In this document: positions 23,201 to 34,208 of the stretch, in pieces | Numbering within the stretch: the first letter of the stretch is position 1 | Layout: the number at the start of each line of letters is the position of its first letter | DNA from: Blasia pusilla | Taxonomy: Eukaryota; Marchantiophyta; Marchantiopsida; Blasiales | Length of the DNA stretch: 64,000 bases | NCBI GenBank assembly: GCA_050084515.1 | Contig: CM114275.1 | Location: 27,590,001 to 27,654,000, forward strand | Direction of reading: 5' to 3' | Notes under the pieces: model-generated | What the model was told of the DNA's origin: nothing | Seen by the model: only the letters and a program-made list of their open reading frames with translations | Databases searched by the model: none | Position numbers and translations under genes: made by a program

Positions 23201-26200
23201 CGCCTAAAGGATCATTTTGTGTGTTTCTAGTCAGTAATGGAACCAATCGTCCTTATCGTTGTAAAATAACAGCACCAGGTTTTGCTCATTTACAAGGACT
23301 GCCTCAGAAAGTGTCGATGAAAATTATTAGCAAGCCCTCACTCCAATAACTACTCAGATTGGAAAACATTATTAGAAGCCAAGCCTTTCCAAAATGAGGA
23401 AGGATCTAAAGATAGCACACTCACGGAGAATCTTCAATGACCAAGCAGTTGGAAGGTTCAGCGTTCATTCTCCTAGCAGCTTCCAGGAAGCTGCAAATTT
23501 TCAAGGCGAAATAAGAATAAACCATAATCTTCTCATTGATTCAGCAGAGAAAACCCCCTGGACATAGAAATTTTGGAAAGCAGAAAACTCTATTGAAAGA
23601 ATACTGAGACAACATGTCATAGCTCGACGGATAAAACTCACATTTCAGGAGAAGGCTTTCCTTCTTTAACTTCGTCACCAGAAACAATGACCGATAAGAT
23701 ATCAGCCCACCCTGCACAGATGAATGCAAAGCTGGAAAGCTAAAAGAGAATGTACAATGCACTGGTGAGGAAAAAGTGTGTTCTGGTAATCTTAGTGAAG
23801 GACAAAAACAGCATCAGGGACTCTACTAACAAAATAGTGACTGACATCAAAGGTGGATGAAGAATGTCGCGATCAGAGATCAATTGTTCTGATGGGTAAG
23901 GTTTTGAATTGAGCTAAAGACCTTTAAAACCTGGATTTAGCGGAACAGATGAACTCACCCGTTTGATACATTAATTTTGTTTTAATGCTCTTGGAGGGTG
24001 AACTCGATGCTAGAGCTACTGGAATTCCATGCGATTGTATGTAGCGTATGAGCCGTATGGCACCTGGTAAGGCTTTTGCATGTCCCCAGCTGTGGATCAA
24101 ACGGTATGATTTTAGAATACACTCCTAAGGCACTACACTCGTTGTCTGTGTCAATTGACAGTTACTTAGATCATCTGATTTTGTATAAAGCAACACCTAA
24201 TACAAGCCCTGGGTCTGATAACAGTCACTGGGGATCATCTGATTTTCTGTGAATCGTTAGATCAAAACAAGGACTTTGTTCAGTGACGTTGACTTGGATC
24301 GCCTGACTTTGTGCGAAGCAGTATGACAAACATGTGAGGTTTTCTCCCCGTCATGCTAGCTCACTAACCCTGGAAGACTTGGTGTATGAAATATTCGCAG
24401 AGAGAAATGAGCATTCGATTGTATGTATATCTGATGGGTTATTTGTTGAAAAAGTAGAGAGATCAAGTAGATACGTCCTCTGTGTCCGTGAAGTAACTCA
24501 GATTCTAGATAATTACTACGCTTTGGAAGGAATTTTTTCAGATGGACATTTACCAGAACTACCAACCTACAGCACCTTGTAAACAGCATCAAGAAAAGTT
24601 AACTAGCTATCCAACCAACGAATCAAGTTTGGAAGGCTAAACTTTCATGTGCTTTGCCAGTTTACAGGCAATGCTCCCACCTGTCCTCGAGTATGTTTGA
24701 TATCTGCGAAAGGACTTCCTCTGCTGTACATGTGAGCCCATACTCCTTTCTCAATGCTTCCGATCCCTCCAAGGGCCGTTTTCCGAGACGCTTATCCGCT
24801 CCCCTACCATCCCAGTGCTTGCCGTAATTGCTGACAACCACTTTGCCAGCGTCTTCGACCAGCCTTTCTGCTCAATACGATCAACCCTTGAGTCCTCGAG
24901 AAAAAGCTTTGGATCCTAGCACGAACACTCGTGGAGCTAAAATAGTTCAGTTCGCCATCGACCGGCTAGTGCGCTGCAAGTCACTGCTAAACCTGTACTG
25001 TGAGAACAATCTGGAAGGAAATTTTCAAATTCATTCGCCACAAATCCTTGCATCTGTGGAGACTCCCAAGAGACAAACAACATGGACACCTGGATGAATT
25101 TGCAAATCACACCATTCACACAGAGACTGTACTCATTAAGTAGTGCCTGTCGTAGCCTTGCGACCATAGACCCAGCACCCTGATTGAACGGTGCTTGAGA
25201 CTGGGATGGGTGTAAGAGAGGAACAAGTGACGAAGGTACCATATGAGAGGAGGGAGACACTCTCATATAGTGTGAGAGCTGACTAAACAACGGGTTTGTG
25301 CAAAGCTTCCAAGTGTCAACCAAGAAACTCTTCACCCTCCATCTACTTTACCTGATTGGGATCCCCAATAGACATTACTTACCAGTGCAGCAGCTTTGGG
25401 CAAATGAATCAAGGCTACTGAATGTGTTGAACAATTCTGGTGTTACCAGCTTAGCAATATCGGCATATGCTCTTGGTCTGTGTGTTGTGAGCTTTGCGCA
25501 GGAGACCAAGTAATGACTAGAGGTTTCATCCCCATCGTCACACAAGGCGCAAGAGTTTAGTTGTGTTCTCATCCTGCTTTTCTTGTGGTTCAAGGGGATT
25601 GCCCTCATCCTAAACTTGAACTTGAGCCAGGTTACCCGCAAATAGTTCTTCAGTTCTGCGTTTTCAGGATATACCGTCAAGAGAGAGAGGTCCGACGTTT
25701 TCATGGCTTCCTCCGTGCTGTTTAGCTGTGAGCGTTCGCCCACTGCTCTGGTTATGGTATCCACAAACGCTTTCTCATCTTGCTCCCACAATTCAGGCCC
25801 TGCTGTGAGCTTGGTTGCTTGCACAATCTCTTGAACCTTTTTCGTCCAAGATTTGGCCTGCTTTACGGGTCTTCTTAGGGTCCCAGCTTTCCCCATCACC
25901 TCTTTAGGATAGCGATGGGAGTCCATTGTCTCTTACTGCCTCCGACAATTCACGCCTATCCTCCAAGTTCTGATCTCACACCAACTCTCGCTGTTCAGGA
26001 GGAAGCTGACATCATACCCCGAAACGAATTCAGCTGCACAGCTTCAAGCCTGTCCCTTTGTTTGGAGTTGGCATCCCACACTGCTGCCAGCTAGGGACGA
26101 ATGGTATGCAAAATTACAGAGCGCTTTACTTCTGATGTGATGTTCCGGCAGTGTAGGAATCTTGACAGACCATTCACCTTCCTGTCGCCTTTCTCAGTAG

Positions 26201-26648
26201 TCTTCTGAGTGTGGGCATCCCACATGCAATCTTCTGAGAATTCTATGCCCAGATAGGTGTAGGTGGGCACACGGAGGATCTCTTGTTCGCCCCAGTACCA
26301 GTGTTGGTCTTGGTCCTCCTCCTTGCCTTTGAAGATCATCACACCGCACTTCAGTACATTTGCCTCCATGCCCCACATGTCACACCAGATTTGGGTCAGG
26401 GAGATCATCTCTTGGAGTTTCTCTCCTGTTTCCTCTAGGCCACCAAAGTCATCCACACACATGAGGGCAACAACAGAGCTGTTGCCCTCCTAGATGCCTA
26501 GTCCACTATCCTCCATTTCCTCCAATAGGGAATTCACGAAAATGTTCAAGAGGGTGGGGGTTTAGGGTGGTGCCTGTCGTCGCCTTGCGACCATAGACCC
26601 CGCGCCCTGGTGGAGAGAGAGAGAGACTGTACTCATTAAGTAGTGCCT

Positions 26649-26690
<42 letters not shown>

Positions 26691-26789
26691 AGTATCGAGG
26701 AGGGTGCCATCAAGATCCAGAATGAGATGCGTTATTTTTTTCGAAGGAACTTCGGGAGACTCTGTGGTGCTGTCGTCACTGTTCGCCAT
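20273..26789 (-). CDS. Bifunctional FMN phosphatase (HAD) / riboflavin kinase
   Basis: It interconverts riboflavin and FMN. The N-terminal HAD domain hydrolyses FMN; the C-terminal kinase phosphorylates riboflavin with ATP. Ten minus-strand exons splice in phase to 397 codons including the stop: 26690-26789, 24681-24867, 23959-24089, 23642-23711, 23425-23490, 21257-21417, 21026-21121, 20776-20927, 20590-20673 and 20273-20416. The length of 396 residues is close to the ~380-residue Arabidopsis enzyme (FHY/FMN). HAD motifs are all present: 'DLDGTLLDT' (exon 1), 'VALASSS' (exon 3), 'EGKPSP' (exon 4) and '[15 protein letters not shown]' (exons 5-6). Kinase motifs are '[17 protein letters not shown]' (exons 7-8) and '[15 protein letters not shown]' (exon 9). 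It ends 'YKNDPYL' plus a 9-residue tail. The ATG at 26789-26787 is the first in frame with the HAD motif. Intron 1 carries a LINE directly at its donor and intron 5 carries mitochondrial DNA. The reading frame itself looks intact. Confidence 0.93.
21490..21847 (+). pseudogene. 3' part of cox1 intron 44 (group II): HNH end of maturase, domains V-VI
   Basis: 21538-21735 encodes the C-terminal HNH endonuclease region of a group II intron protein ('[13 protein letters not shown]', '[19 protein letters not shown]'), ending with TAG at 21733-21735. Domain V follows at 21785-21818: a 34-base hairpin beginning GAGCCGTGTGATGG and closing with GCACGGTTC. The intron ends with AC at 21846-21847, directly before the cox1 exon. 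Family and position are recognised from liverwort-type mitochondrial genomes. Confidence 0.85.
21848..21981 (+). pseudogene. cox1: cox1 exon (bases 45-178), mitochondrial origin
   Basis: Translation gives the cytochrome c oxidase subunit 1 N-terminal region ('[20 protein letters not shown]', '[19 protein letters not shown]'). The exon is 134 bases long, exactly 178 minus 44, and is flanked by a group II 3' end (AC) and a group II 5' end (GTGCG). It is a lone exon in nuclear DNA and so non-functional. Confidence 0.93.
21982..23135 (+). pseudogene. 5' part of cox1 intron 178 (group II) with truncated maturase/reverse transcriptase
   Basis: The intron starts GTGCGCCCGG at 21982. From about 22660 the frame encodes a group II intron protein: '[20 protein letters not shown]', 'FEFSPARR', '[13 protein letters not shown]', '[12 protein letters not shown]' and '[14 protein letters not shown]'. 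It breaks at 'YPWVVEGNI', just before the catalytic reverse-transcriptase block. The continuing open frame to 23349 is nad7, not maturase. Confidence 0.88.
23137..23292 (+). pseudogene. nad7: nad7 exon fragment, mitochondrial origin
   Basis: The translation '[20 protein letters not shown]' followed by '[15 protein letters not shown]' and '[10 protein letters not shown]' is NADH dehydrogenase subunit 7 (complex I). Several conserved residues differ: the usual G-E-F-G-V block reads G-S-F-C-V, as expected for a decaying nuclear copy. It happens to be in frame with the maturase fragment upstream, producing a long but meaningless ORF. Confidence 0.88.
25112..26650 (-). mobile_element. LINE copy 2, in intron 1 of the kinase gene
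   Basis: Minus-strand order: CT run (26687-26652), short tail fragment ending 'aatgagtacagtctctct' (about 26650-26612), a second tail fragment (about 26611-26562), the LINE body from 'aacattttcgtgaattccc' (26553) to about 25380, and a complete 3' tail to about 25115. The body encodes the same RT end as copy 1 ('[18 protein letters not shown]', '[20 protein letters not shown]') but with frameshifts near 26095 and 25930-26000. It has the same orientation as the host gene. Confidence 0.85.
26652..26687. repeat. (GA)n microsatellite directly at a splice donor
   Basis: An uninterrupted GA run (CT on the coding strand) begins right after the exon 1 donor. The coding strand reads exon-G|GTCTCTCTCT. 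The only donor feature left is the GT itself. Confidence 0.9.
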
Positions 26790-27690
26790 CGTCTCAACCT
26801 CACTGAAATCGATAGATCTTCGAGGGGTTCAATGCTGGCTACTCCTTGGACAAGCGATGCCTGATCAGCACACCAAACCTGTTGATCACAATCTCTCGAG
26901 AGCGACCTTTGTTGATAATTGTACTGGAGACAACCCGAGAGACAAGGAACAGCAGTAAGCGCTCCTCGCCCGGAAAATCCCCACACAAAAGCTATGATAC
27001 ATGCGGAAACCAATGCACTACACGAAGAGATCGCATCCACCCGGAATCCAACGGCAGAGACGCAGTGAAATCGAAATTCCGCTCACCTTGCCATCGATGA
27101 CGCCCAAACTGGCACACATCCGCCACAGCTACAAATTCCAAAATCTTCCTCCTCTGTATTACTACACTCGCGCGCATTCCAAATCCTCCCGCCCCGCCAT
27201 CGCCGCGCCTCATCCGGAACGGAAACGCAGAGGCGACGAATCTCCGGCACAGCTACACGCAAAGAGCCACAATCCACAACGCGGAGCTCCAATCCTCGAA
27301 TCCTCCTGCGTCGTGACCTTCCTCTCCCCCGAGTCCCGACCTCCCGCAGACTCGCACTTCTGGCAGCTTCCGCTCGCTCTTCCCCTCATGCGCGTGCCCG
27401 ATGCTTCCTTCGCAGCGGAACCAGATCCGCTCCTTCAATTCATTCCACGCCACGCTCCGGCACCGGCACTGGCACTCGGAGTCGGCGTTTCGAAATAAGT
27501 AAGTGTGTGTGTGTATATGCGCGCATGGGGAGGCCGGCTTCCTGTCACCTGAGTGAGCGCGTCCTCATGGAATGAAAAGCGACTGCCGACGACCTTCACA
27601 CTCTTGGGACGCCCGTGGCCGCTGCGATGGGATGCGGTGCGAGCCCGACCGATCGGGTCCACGCGTTGCAGACTTTACCACACGTTCGTT
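26790..27690 (-). promoter_or_regulatory. GC-rich upstream region of the kinase gene
   Basis: This stretch is richer in GC and CpG than the flanking DNA, especially 26990-27480 and 27590-27670. It lies directly upstream of the ATG at 26789, where a promoter and 5' UTR are expected. Open frames on both strands (for example 27001-27498 plus) have no recognisable domain. No TATA motif was assigned. Confidence 0.35.
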
Positions 27691-30600
27691 TGTTTCTTAC
27701 ACCCACTTTTGAGGTCAGGGGATGGCACTTATGGTTCGGTTTAGCTTTTCATACGAAAATTAGGTGTAGAAGTGACTACATCACTCATTTGTGGGTTGTG
27801 TTTTGTTAACATTTCAAAAGATCGACAATATTGGAAAGTGCGTTTTCATTTAGAAAACATTTGTCGAATAAGATTGTTCATTTTTTAATCGATACGATCG
27901 TTTGAAATTAATTTAAAATTTTAAGAGTCAATTATGGAAGGTAATTTAAATTCATGCAAATGATTGACGTGAACATAACCTCATCATAAATGGAGTCTAT
28001 ACATGCTACTCCTCCCAATAATCCAATGGATGAGTCCGTTTGCTCCACATATATTAAAACATTCTAAGTGGATCACTCATACAATTTCTGATGCAACTTT
28101 CTTTGGTCTCATTTCTTGCCACGACGTATACTCCAAAAATACATATTTTCTAAACTATACCAACACTTTCAATCATTTCCTTAATCACTAAAGTTTCACT
28201 TTGCAAAAGTATGAGACAACTATTACTTCAAATCACTTGAAGCAATTTTTTAATTTTATGGTCCACCTTCCACATTTAACCACTTGAAGCTTCAGCTTAA
28301 ACTTACACCAATTTTCGCCTACAACTCTCCATGGTTTGTTTTTAATCCAAAAATCCACCATACTATTGCAACTTTACTTGTGCACACACTTGTTTGTTTT
28401 ATTGTGGAAAAGGATTGTGAGTGGGAAGAAAGATCTCTTCTTCTTTTAAATCGATTACAGTGGGAAATCCACTAACGGATCTATATTTTTGTCTTGTTTG
28501 ACTCTCACCACACATATCGAATGCATATTTCTTTTTATTGTGCACTTGAGCATTTGAAGGTGAAGAGGGAAAATTAATGCTCTTCCCCACAAACACACAC
28601 ACACAAGGAAAACAATAAATAGTGAAGGGCATTGGCTCAACTTCATGCAATCTTTGCTTGGAAATTATTTCATGTTGGCCCTCATTACTCTCCTTTGGAT
28701 GAGGAAAATGTGATAAATCAACCATTGTCTAGCTAGTGTGGCTTGCGTTTGAGTTGATAATTGTAAAGAACACTATGTCCTATTCAATGCCCATGGCAAC
28801 CATAAGAACATGTTATCGTGTAGAACATTGTATTGGATTCTACACACATTAGGCAAAGTCTCATCATCTATCTAGGATTTTTCCAATCTAAGTTATTTTT
28901 AAAACCAAACCCATATGCAATTAGATGACAAAAGTATAATTCATAAGATAACCTTAATTCTCCTCCCTAGACTTCATTCTATAGAAGGAGTTTAGGGAGT
29001 ATATAGATGTAGATGGGAGTTAAAAGTTTCATATTTTAGTAATGAATGGGGTTTAAAGGAGCATTTTGGATATTAATTCCACTTTTATTAAACTTATACC
29101 ATTTTGAATATTTATTTTTGGTTTGTATGTAACACATACTTACCCACTAGTTTTCCTTGGATCTTCTAGGAAGCTAGTTTATTTCACCGAGGTAAGAGCT
29201 TCATAAGAAGTGTTGAATTTTAGGGTTTTAAGGTTGAATTTTCCATTAATTTCACTACACGAATCACGTCACAAAGTAAAAAAAAAGAAATCAAGTATGT
29301 ATAACCACCACCAATTGTGTGATGTCTTATTATGTGGTCAAATTACGGCTAACATATGCTCTCGGACCTAACAATAGTTGAACTTCACATTTGCATTTTC
29401 AAGGAAAAAAAAGAGAAAGGATTGACTAGAGCTTGTGGCGCGGCTGGTTGTTTAGCCACTAACTATAAAAATTTCTCAATGCAAGTGCGGCTCTTGCTCT
29501 TTGATTATTTTCATTAAGTAGTATTGTAATAGCATAATAGTGTAACATATCACACCGTCAAGAATGTACTTGCGATACAATGTTGTTCTCCTTTGATTCC
29601 ACTCCCCTCCCCACTCCAAAGAGGCTTCTTTGGTCTCAATTTGATTTCATCAGCAAAATGCTTGACGAACAAGGTTCTCTCTCCCATTATGGGAGCCTCG
29701 AGAGTGGGGGGTGTATTGATCAGCAAACATGAATGAAGGAACTTGAAGATATAAACCAGTGTGCGGCCTTATGAGAAGGGGGAATTTGTTATTGAAATCG
29801 TGTGAAAGATACGTGGATAGGCTAGATGATGAGAAAAAAAAGGGAGTGTATGTACGAGCCGCAAATATTTTGGATCTCTCAAAAAAATTTAAGAAAGAAA
29901 GATGTGGATGTAATGGGGTGTGACAAAAGATAGAAAGGGCCCTCTACTTGGAACACTTATAAAAATGTGGAAAGTTGGAAAACATGACATGAGGCTCACA
30001 CGACACATGAAACCATCATAAAACCCCCCACCAAGTAGTGATGAAGTTGCCCTTACAAACCACCCACCTACATTTCCCGATTTAGATATGCTCCATTCTA
30101 CTGCCGGTGGAGCTTCATATTGCACTCTCCCCACTATTTGTGAAATTAAATGGACGGACAAAAGAAAAACCAGCAAGGGCTGCTAACCTTTCACAATTTC
30201 CATGTCTCTATCAAAGCTCCTTTCCTTGAGAGGCACCTCCAAGCCCTTTCCTTTGTTATGTCGTTGGTGAGTTTAGTCGATAGGGGGAATGCCCCTTTTT
30301 TCTTTTTCAAGGCCACATGTGACCTTCGTGTACTTCACTCTTTGAGTCCCCTTCTTTTATTTTTCTCATGAGTTTTCCATCATCTATATTATTGTAGGAG
30401 GTGTCTTCTTGATTTGCAAACACCTCTCTATTTATCATGTGACAACTGGGCAGCAAGAAAATATTTCATAGCCTAAACAACAAGAAAAAAGTTTGAATTT
30501 ATGCGCAATATCGTTAATCCTTCCCTCTACACTAACAAAAATTCTTAAACACTATTTTATTTACCCTACATCACATATTGAGGTTTGCCACCTCCTCCCA

Positions 30601-30941
30601 TTCTATGTACATCATCTATCGCAAACATACTGCTGTTTCCGTACTTCGTATTATGCATTCATACGGCGACAGAGTAATCTGATTCTTCGCGTTGAAAGGG
30701 TGCTGCTAGGGAATTTATGGAAGACCGGCCTCATCGTACAACTCCTGCAGTCCTTAGGAGAATGAAAGCGGGGGCGATTTGAGCACAATGCTCAGAGCGG
30801 ATGTCATGATTCTATCGCGAGATGTCGTGCTACAAAACTAGAGTGAGAGTGATAGTGCACACATTTCCCAAGGACGGAGTGGGGCAGTGGCGATTTGAGC
30901 ACGGTGAAGATTCTAGTGTAGGAGGTTATACGACAAGATTA
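27691..30941. other. AT-rich intergenic DNA
   Basis: No gene is seen. Translated frames are short and low-complexity. A dispersed repeat lies at about 30385-30530 (second copy at 48058-48205). The segment ends at the copia 5' LTR. Confidence 0.5.
30385..30530 (+). repeat. Dispersed repeat, copy 1
   Basis: It shares an imperfect match (roughly 70% by eye) with 48058-48205, including 'ccttcttgatttgcaaa'-like and 'gacaactgggcagcaa'-like blocks in the same order and orientation. The nature of the repeat is unknown. Confidence 0.55.
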
Positions 30942-31258
30942 TGTTGAGAGTATTAGTGTCAGTGCCCATTGTGAGGGACACGTGTAGTTTTCCACATGTG
31001 TACTTACTATCTTAAGAAAGAGGAAGTGGAATAAGGAAGCATGCTCATTCCCCCCTCCGAGTAGGACAACTAGGATATGGAAGGGGTTCCTTCATTCTAA
31101 TGTAGATTCTAGTGAGATTCTAAGTCTTCTCTAAAAGAGGTGCTAGTTTATGGCTTAGTAAGTCATTAGGAGAAGCTACTATATGACACATGTTGGAGCA
31201 GAGCTTACAAAGATAGTAGAAGGAGCTTCAAGACTTTTGAGTTTACAACTCTCAATCT
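30942..31258 (+). repeat. Copia 5' LTR
   Basis: It begins TGTTGAGAGTATTAGTGTC and matches 42702-43002 along its length, differing by scattered substitutions and an insertion near 31205-31220 that is absent from the 3' copy. It ends near CTCTCAATCT. Confidence 0.85.
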
Positions 31259-31441
31259 TGCATGGTGTCTTTTCTATTATGGAATCAGAGCAAGTTTTTG
31301 CTTAAATCCAATTACTCCGTCTTGTGTTTTTTATATCTTTTCCATGCATCTATAGAGAGGAGAGGTTCTAGAATTCATTTTTGCCCAATAGTCAAAACGC
31401 AGTATTGCAGTAGTAGTTCTTTGTTGATCTACATCGTGGGC

Positions 31442-33195
31442 ATGGCCTCATTGTCTGGAAGCGAGCAATATATCGATCGGTTAGATGACAAAAACTATGG
31501 CACATGGGCTTTTGTCATGGAGTAGCTCTTGAGATCGCGGAATCTCTTTAAGCACATTGAGAATCCGCATGGTGGGGAAGATTTGACCGATGAAGCTCGT
31601 AAGAAAGTGGGACTTTGAGGAGATGGAGGCACGTTTGCATATCGTGCTTAACATCAAGAAGTGCAAGTCAGCATTTGAGATGTGGTCTAAGCTAGAGGAT
31701 AAACACCCCAAGAAAGGTGATGCTTCCCAGATCTACTTGAGGCGCAAATTATATGGGCTTCGCTATGTAGATGGATCTCCATGAATGATTTCTTGCGATA
31801 AGTTTTTGAGTTACATGATGAGATTGTTGAGTCTGGAGGAGAGGTGAGTGATATGGAAATGCCTTTCATCGTCCTCTCTGCATTACCAGATTCATGGGAA
31901 TCATTGATCCAAGCTCTTGGATCACGAAACAAGGAGGATATTACCGAGGACTTTGTAAAGTCCATCCTCTTGCAAGAGGAGGAATGAAGGAAGGAGAAAG
32001 GTACATCTTCTTCTGAAGCAGCTCTCGCCATTCAATCTAAGGGGAAAGTTGTCTCAAAATTTGCAAATAAAGGGAAAGGAAAGATCGACAAATCGAAGAG
32101 TACTTGTAGAGCATGTGGAGAGACGGGTCATTGGAAGGGTGATAAGGAATGTTTGAAGGCGAAAGATGGCGTACGATAGCAACTACAAGTGCGTTGGTTG
32201 TACTTGCAATCCATGAGGTCCTTTCATCAAATTCATTTACTCTACATCATTATGTCTGTGTTGATAGTGCTGCAGATGTACATATTCAGCAAGATCGGTC
32301 AAAGATCCTTAACTTTGATAAGGATGCCTTGGTGCATCTACAAGGATACAATGGTATAGGAGGACGATCACATGGCTCTGGAGAGATGCACATTTTGTGC
32401 ATAATCTAAAGGGAGAACGAGTTAAATTCGTCATAAAAAATGTCCATTGGGTTCATGAGGCACGAGAAACCTTATTGCCCGTAGCTACTCTATGCAGGCG
32501 TGTTTGTCGGTTTAACTTAGATGGGAAGGGCGTAGAGTGGATTCTTCCAACCGGGTAAATTTTGTCCCATGGCAAGTTGGAAGGCAAGGCATATCTCATT
32601 CCATGTGAGGTTGAAGAGGAACATCCAGACCTCATTGCAAGTGTTTCTATGGACCAAACTTTGCAAGAATGGCACCATGCACTCGCGCATGCATATGTGG
32701 AGAAAATTCGAGAAGCAGAACGATCTGGAGCTGTGGAGGAACTCCATATAAAGGGAGTCAAGCAATTCATTCCAAGATGTGGGTCATGCATTGTTGGGAA
32801 GGCTCACCCTTTACCTTTCCCAAACACACACAAGCATGCCAAATCAATCTTGGAAGTTGTCATCTCTGATCTTGACTTTTCTAATAAACCAAGTTTCAGC
32901 GAAGCTCGATGGCTTGAAGTTTGGATTAATGAGTTTTCTCGATATGTTGGCCTGGCTTTCTTAGAAAGGAAAGATCAAACTCATTCTGCTTTCAAGATGC
33001 GGGAGGCAGAAGCGCAACGTCGAACAAGTAAGAAGGTTAAGACCTTCCTCACAGATCGAGGATCTGAATTCCTCAACAAGGAGCTTGGCTCACACTTCAA
33101 GGCTGAAGGTGTGCGCTACATGACTACCCCTTCATATACGCATGAGATTGTTGGCATGGCGGAGCGGATGATGCACACCATATTTGAAGGAGTTC
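31442..33195 (+). pseudogene. Copia gag, protease and N-terminal integrase
   Basis: Gag begins 'MASLSGSEQYIDRLDDKNYG' at 31442 and stops early at 31524. The remaining gag reads in several frames and includes a zinc knuckle 'CRACGETGHWKGDKEC' (about 32105-32152). The protease active site appears as 'CVDSAAD' (about 32257), where the usual D-S-G is lost. Integrase follows from 32562: an HHCC-like region, 'FLTDRGSEFLNKEL' and 'GMAERMMHTIFEGV'. The frame is then cut by the gypsy LTR at 33196. The element is dead. Confidence 0.88.
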
Positions 33196-34191
33196 TGTTG
33201 CGCCCCTACTCTCCTTGAACGTCAATCTTTAGTGTTGCGGAAGCGTGCGTTTAGTAGGTCACGAACTCATCGCCGATCTGCACCCAAACACGCACTCTCG
33301 TTAGTCGGGTTTGGCCAACCGGCGTTCCAACCCACCGAGTCCTAAACTCGGCGTCTCATCAAGCTCAACCTTCCTTAGTTCCTAGCTCCCAACACATGGC
33401 AAGTCCTTCAAGACTTGGAACAGACTTCCTGGTTAGTCCAGGGATCTGAAACGGCACTTGCTGCGCCTAGCGATCCCAAGCATTCAACGGTCCTCGTGTG
33501 AGTTCCGAACCGAGACCCAAGTAATTGAGTCGCGGCGTGAAATCCAAGAGGGATGTCTACAATCGCCTCAATGGACTTGGTGCAGGTTTTCCAACCCAAC
33601 GCCCAACCTCGCGTTCCGTTCCATGCCCTTGAGCGCCCTTGGCGCCCAAAGTGGGTTTGGGTTCCAAGCACTCTCGGAGACCTTCCCCTTACTAGTACTT
33701 CTGGGGTTCTCCAATAACCCTCCCCTTTGGGAAAAGAGGTTAGGGCCCTTCATTGTGGCCCTCAACCCGACTCCACTTACAGTCGTTTTCGGGTCGTATC
33801 TCGGCCGCTGTTTATGCGTTTGCAGCGATCTTTGGTGCGTTTGAACCGGCTCTCCATAAGCTTTCCAACGCACTCTTATTTTCTCCAAACGCATCTTGGC
33901 GCTAAAAGTTATGGCCATAAATACAGTCGGAAACTCTCAAACGCAAGTGGCGTTCCAAATCCGGATCTTTCCTTTGGCAACCCACTTCCTAGACTCGACT
34001 TCTTTCAAGTCTCATTCCGCGTTTGGTCCAGGTTTCTGAGTTGCGACCATCACATCTGAACGCGACTTTCGCTCGCGTCTCGTCTCTTGTCTCCTCTTTG
34101 AGACAACTCCAACGCGCAAACCATCTTAGCGTGAGCCCGCTAATGTTCTGATGTTCCGCTTGGCACTTGTTTGGTCATGAGGGTCGCGACA
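33196..34191 (-). repeat. Gypsy 3' LTR (left copy)
   Basis: Starts TGTTGCGCCCCTACTC and ends GAGGGTCGCGACA. It is nearly identical to 39474-40471; the differences are mainly single-base insertions or deletions (for example near 33318-33330, 33430-33470 and 33630). Confidence 0.95.
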
Positions 34192-34208
34192 CTCACCCCT
34201 CTTTTAGA
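34192..34208 (-). promoter_or_regulatory. Polypurine tract of the gypsy element
   Basis: The minus strand reads AAAAGAGGGGTGAG immediately before the LTR start (TGTCGCGACC). This is the expected plus-strand priming site for reverse transcription. Confidence 0.7.

Larger units (their letters stand above)
21490..23310 (+). other. Nuclear insertion of mitochondrial DNA (NUMT), chimeric cox1-nad7
   Basis: Inserted in intron 5 of the kinase gene, antisense to it. The order is: end of the cox1 position-44 group II intron (HNH domain, domain V), complete cox1 exon 45-178, start of the position-178 group II intron with part of its maturase, then a jump into a nad7 exon. The borders are approximate. 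The join of an intron ORF to nad7 near 23135 is not a normal mitochondrial gene structure. It reflects either rearranged mitochondrial DNA or joining during insertion. Confidence 0.9.

Noticed and set aside
22294-23349. 351-codon ORF as a real gene
   Set aside because: It is a chance fusion of a truncated group II maturase and nad7 within a mitochondrial insertion, antisense in an intron.
27001-27498. 165-codon plus-strand ORF upstream of the kinase gene
   Set aside because: GC-rich promoter/5' UTR region, no recognisable domain, probably chance.
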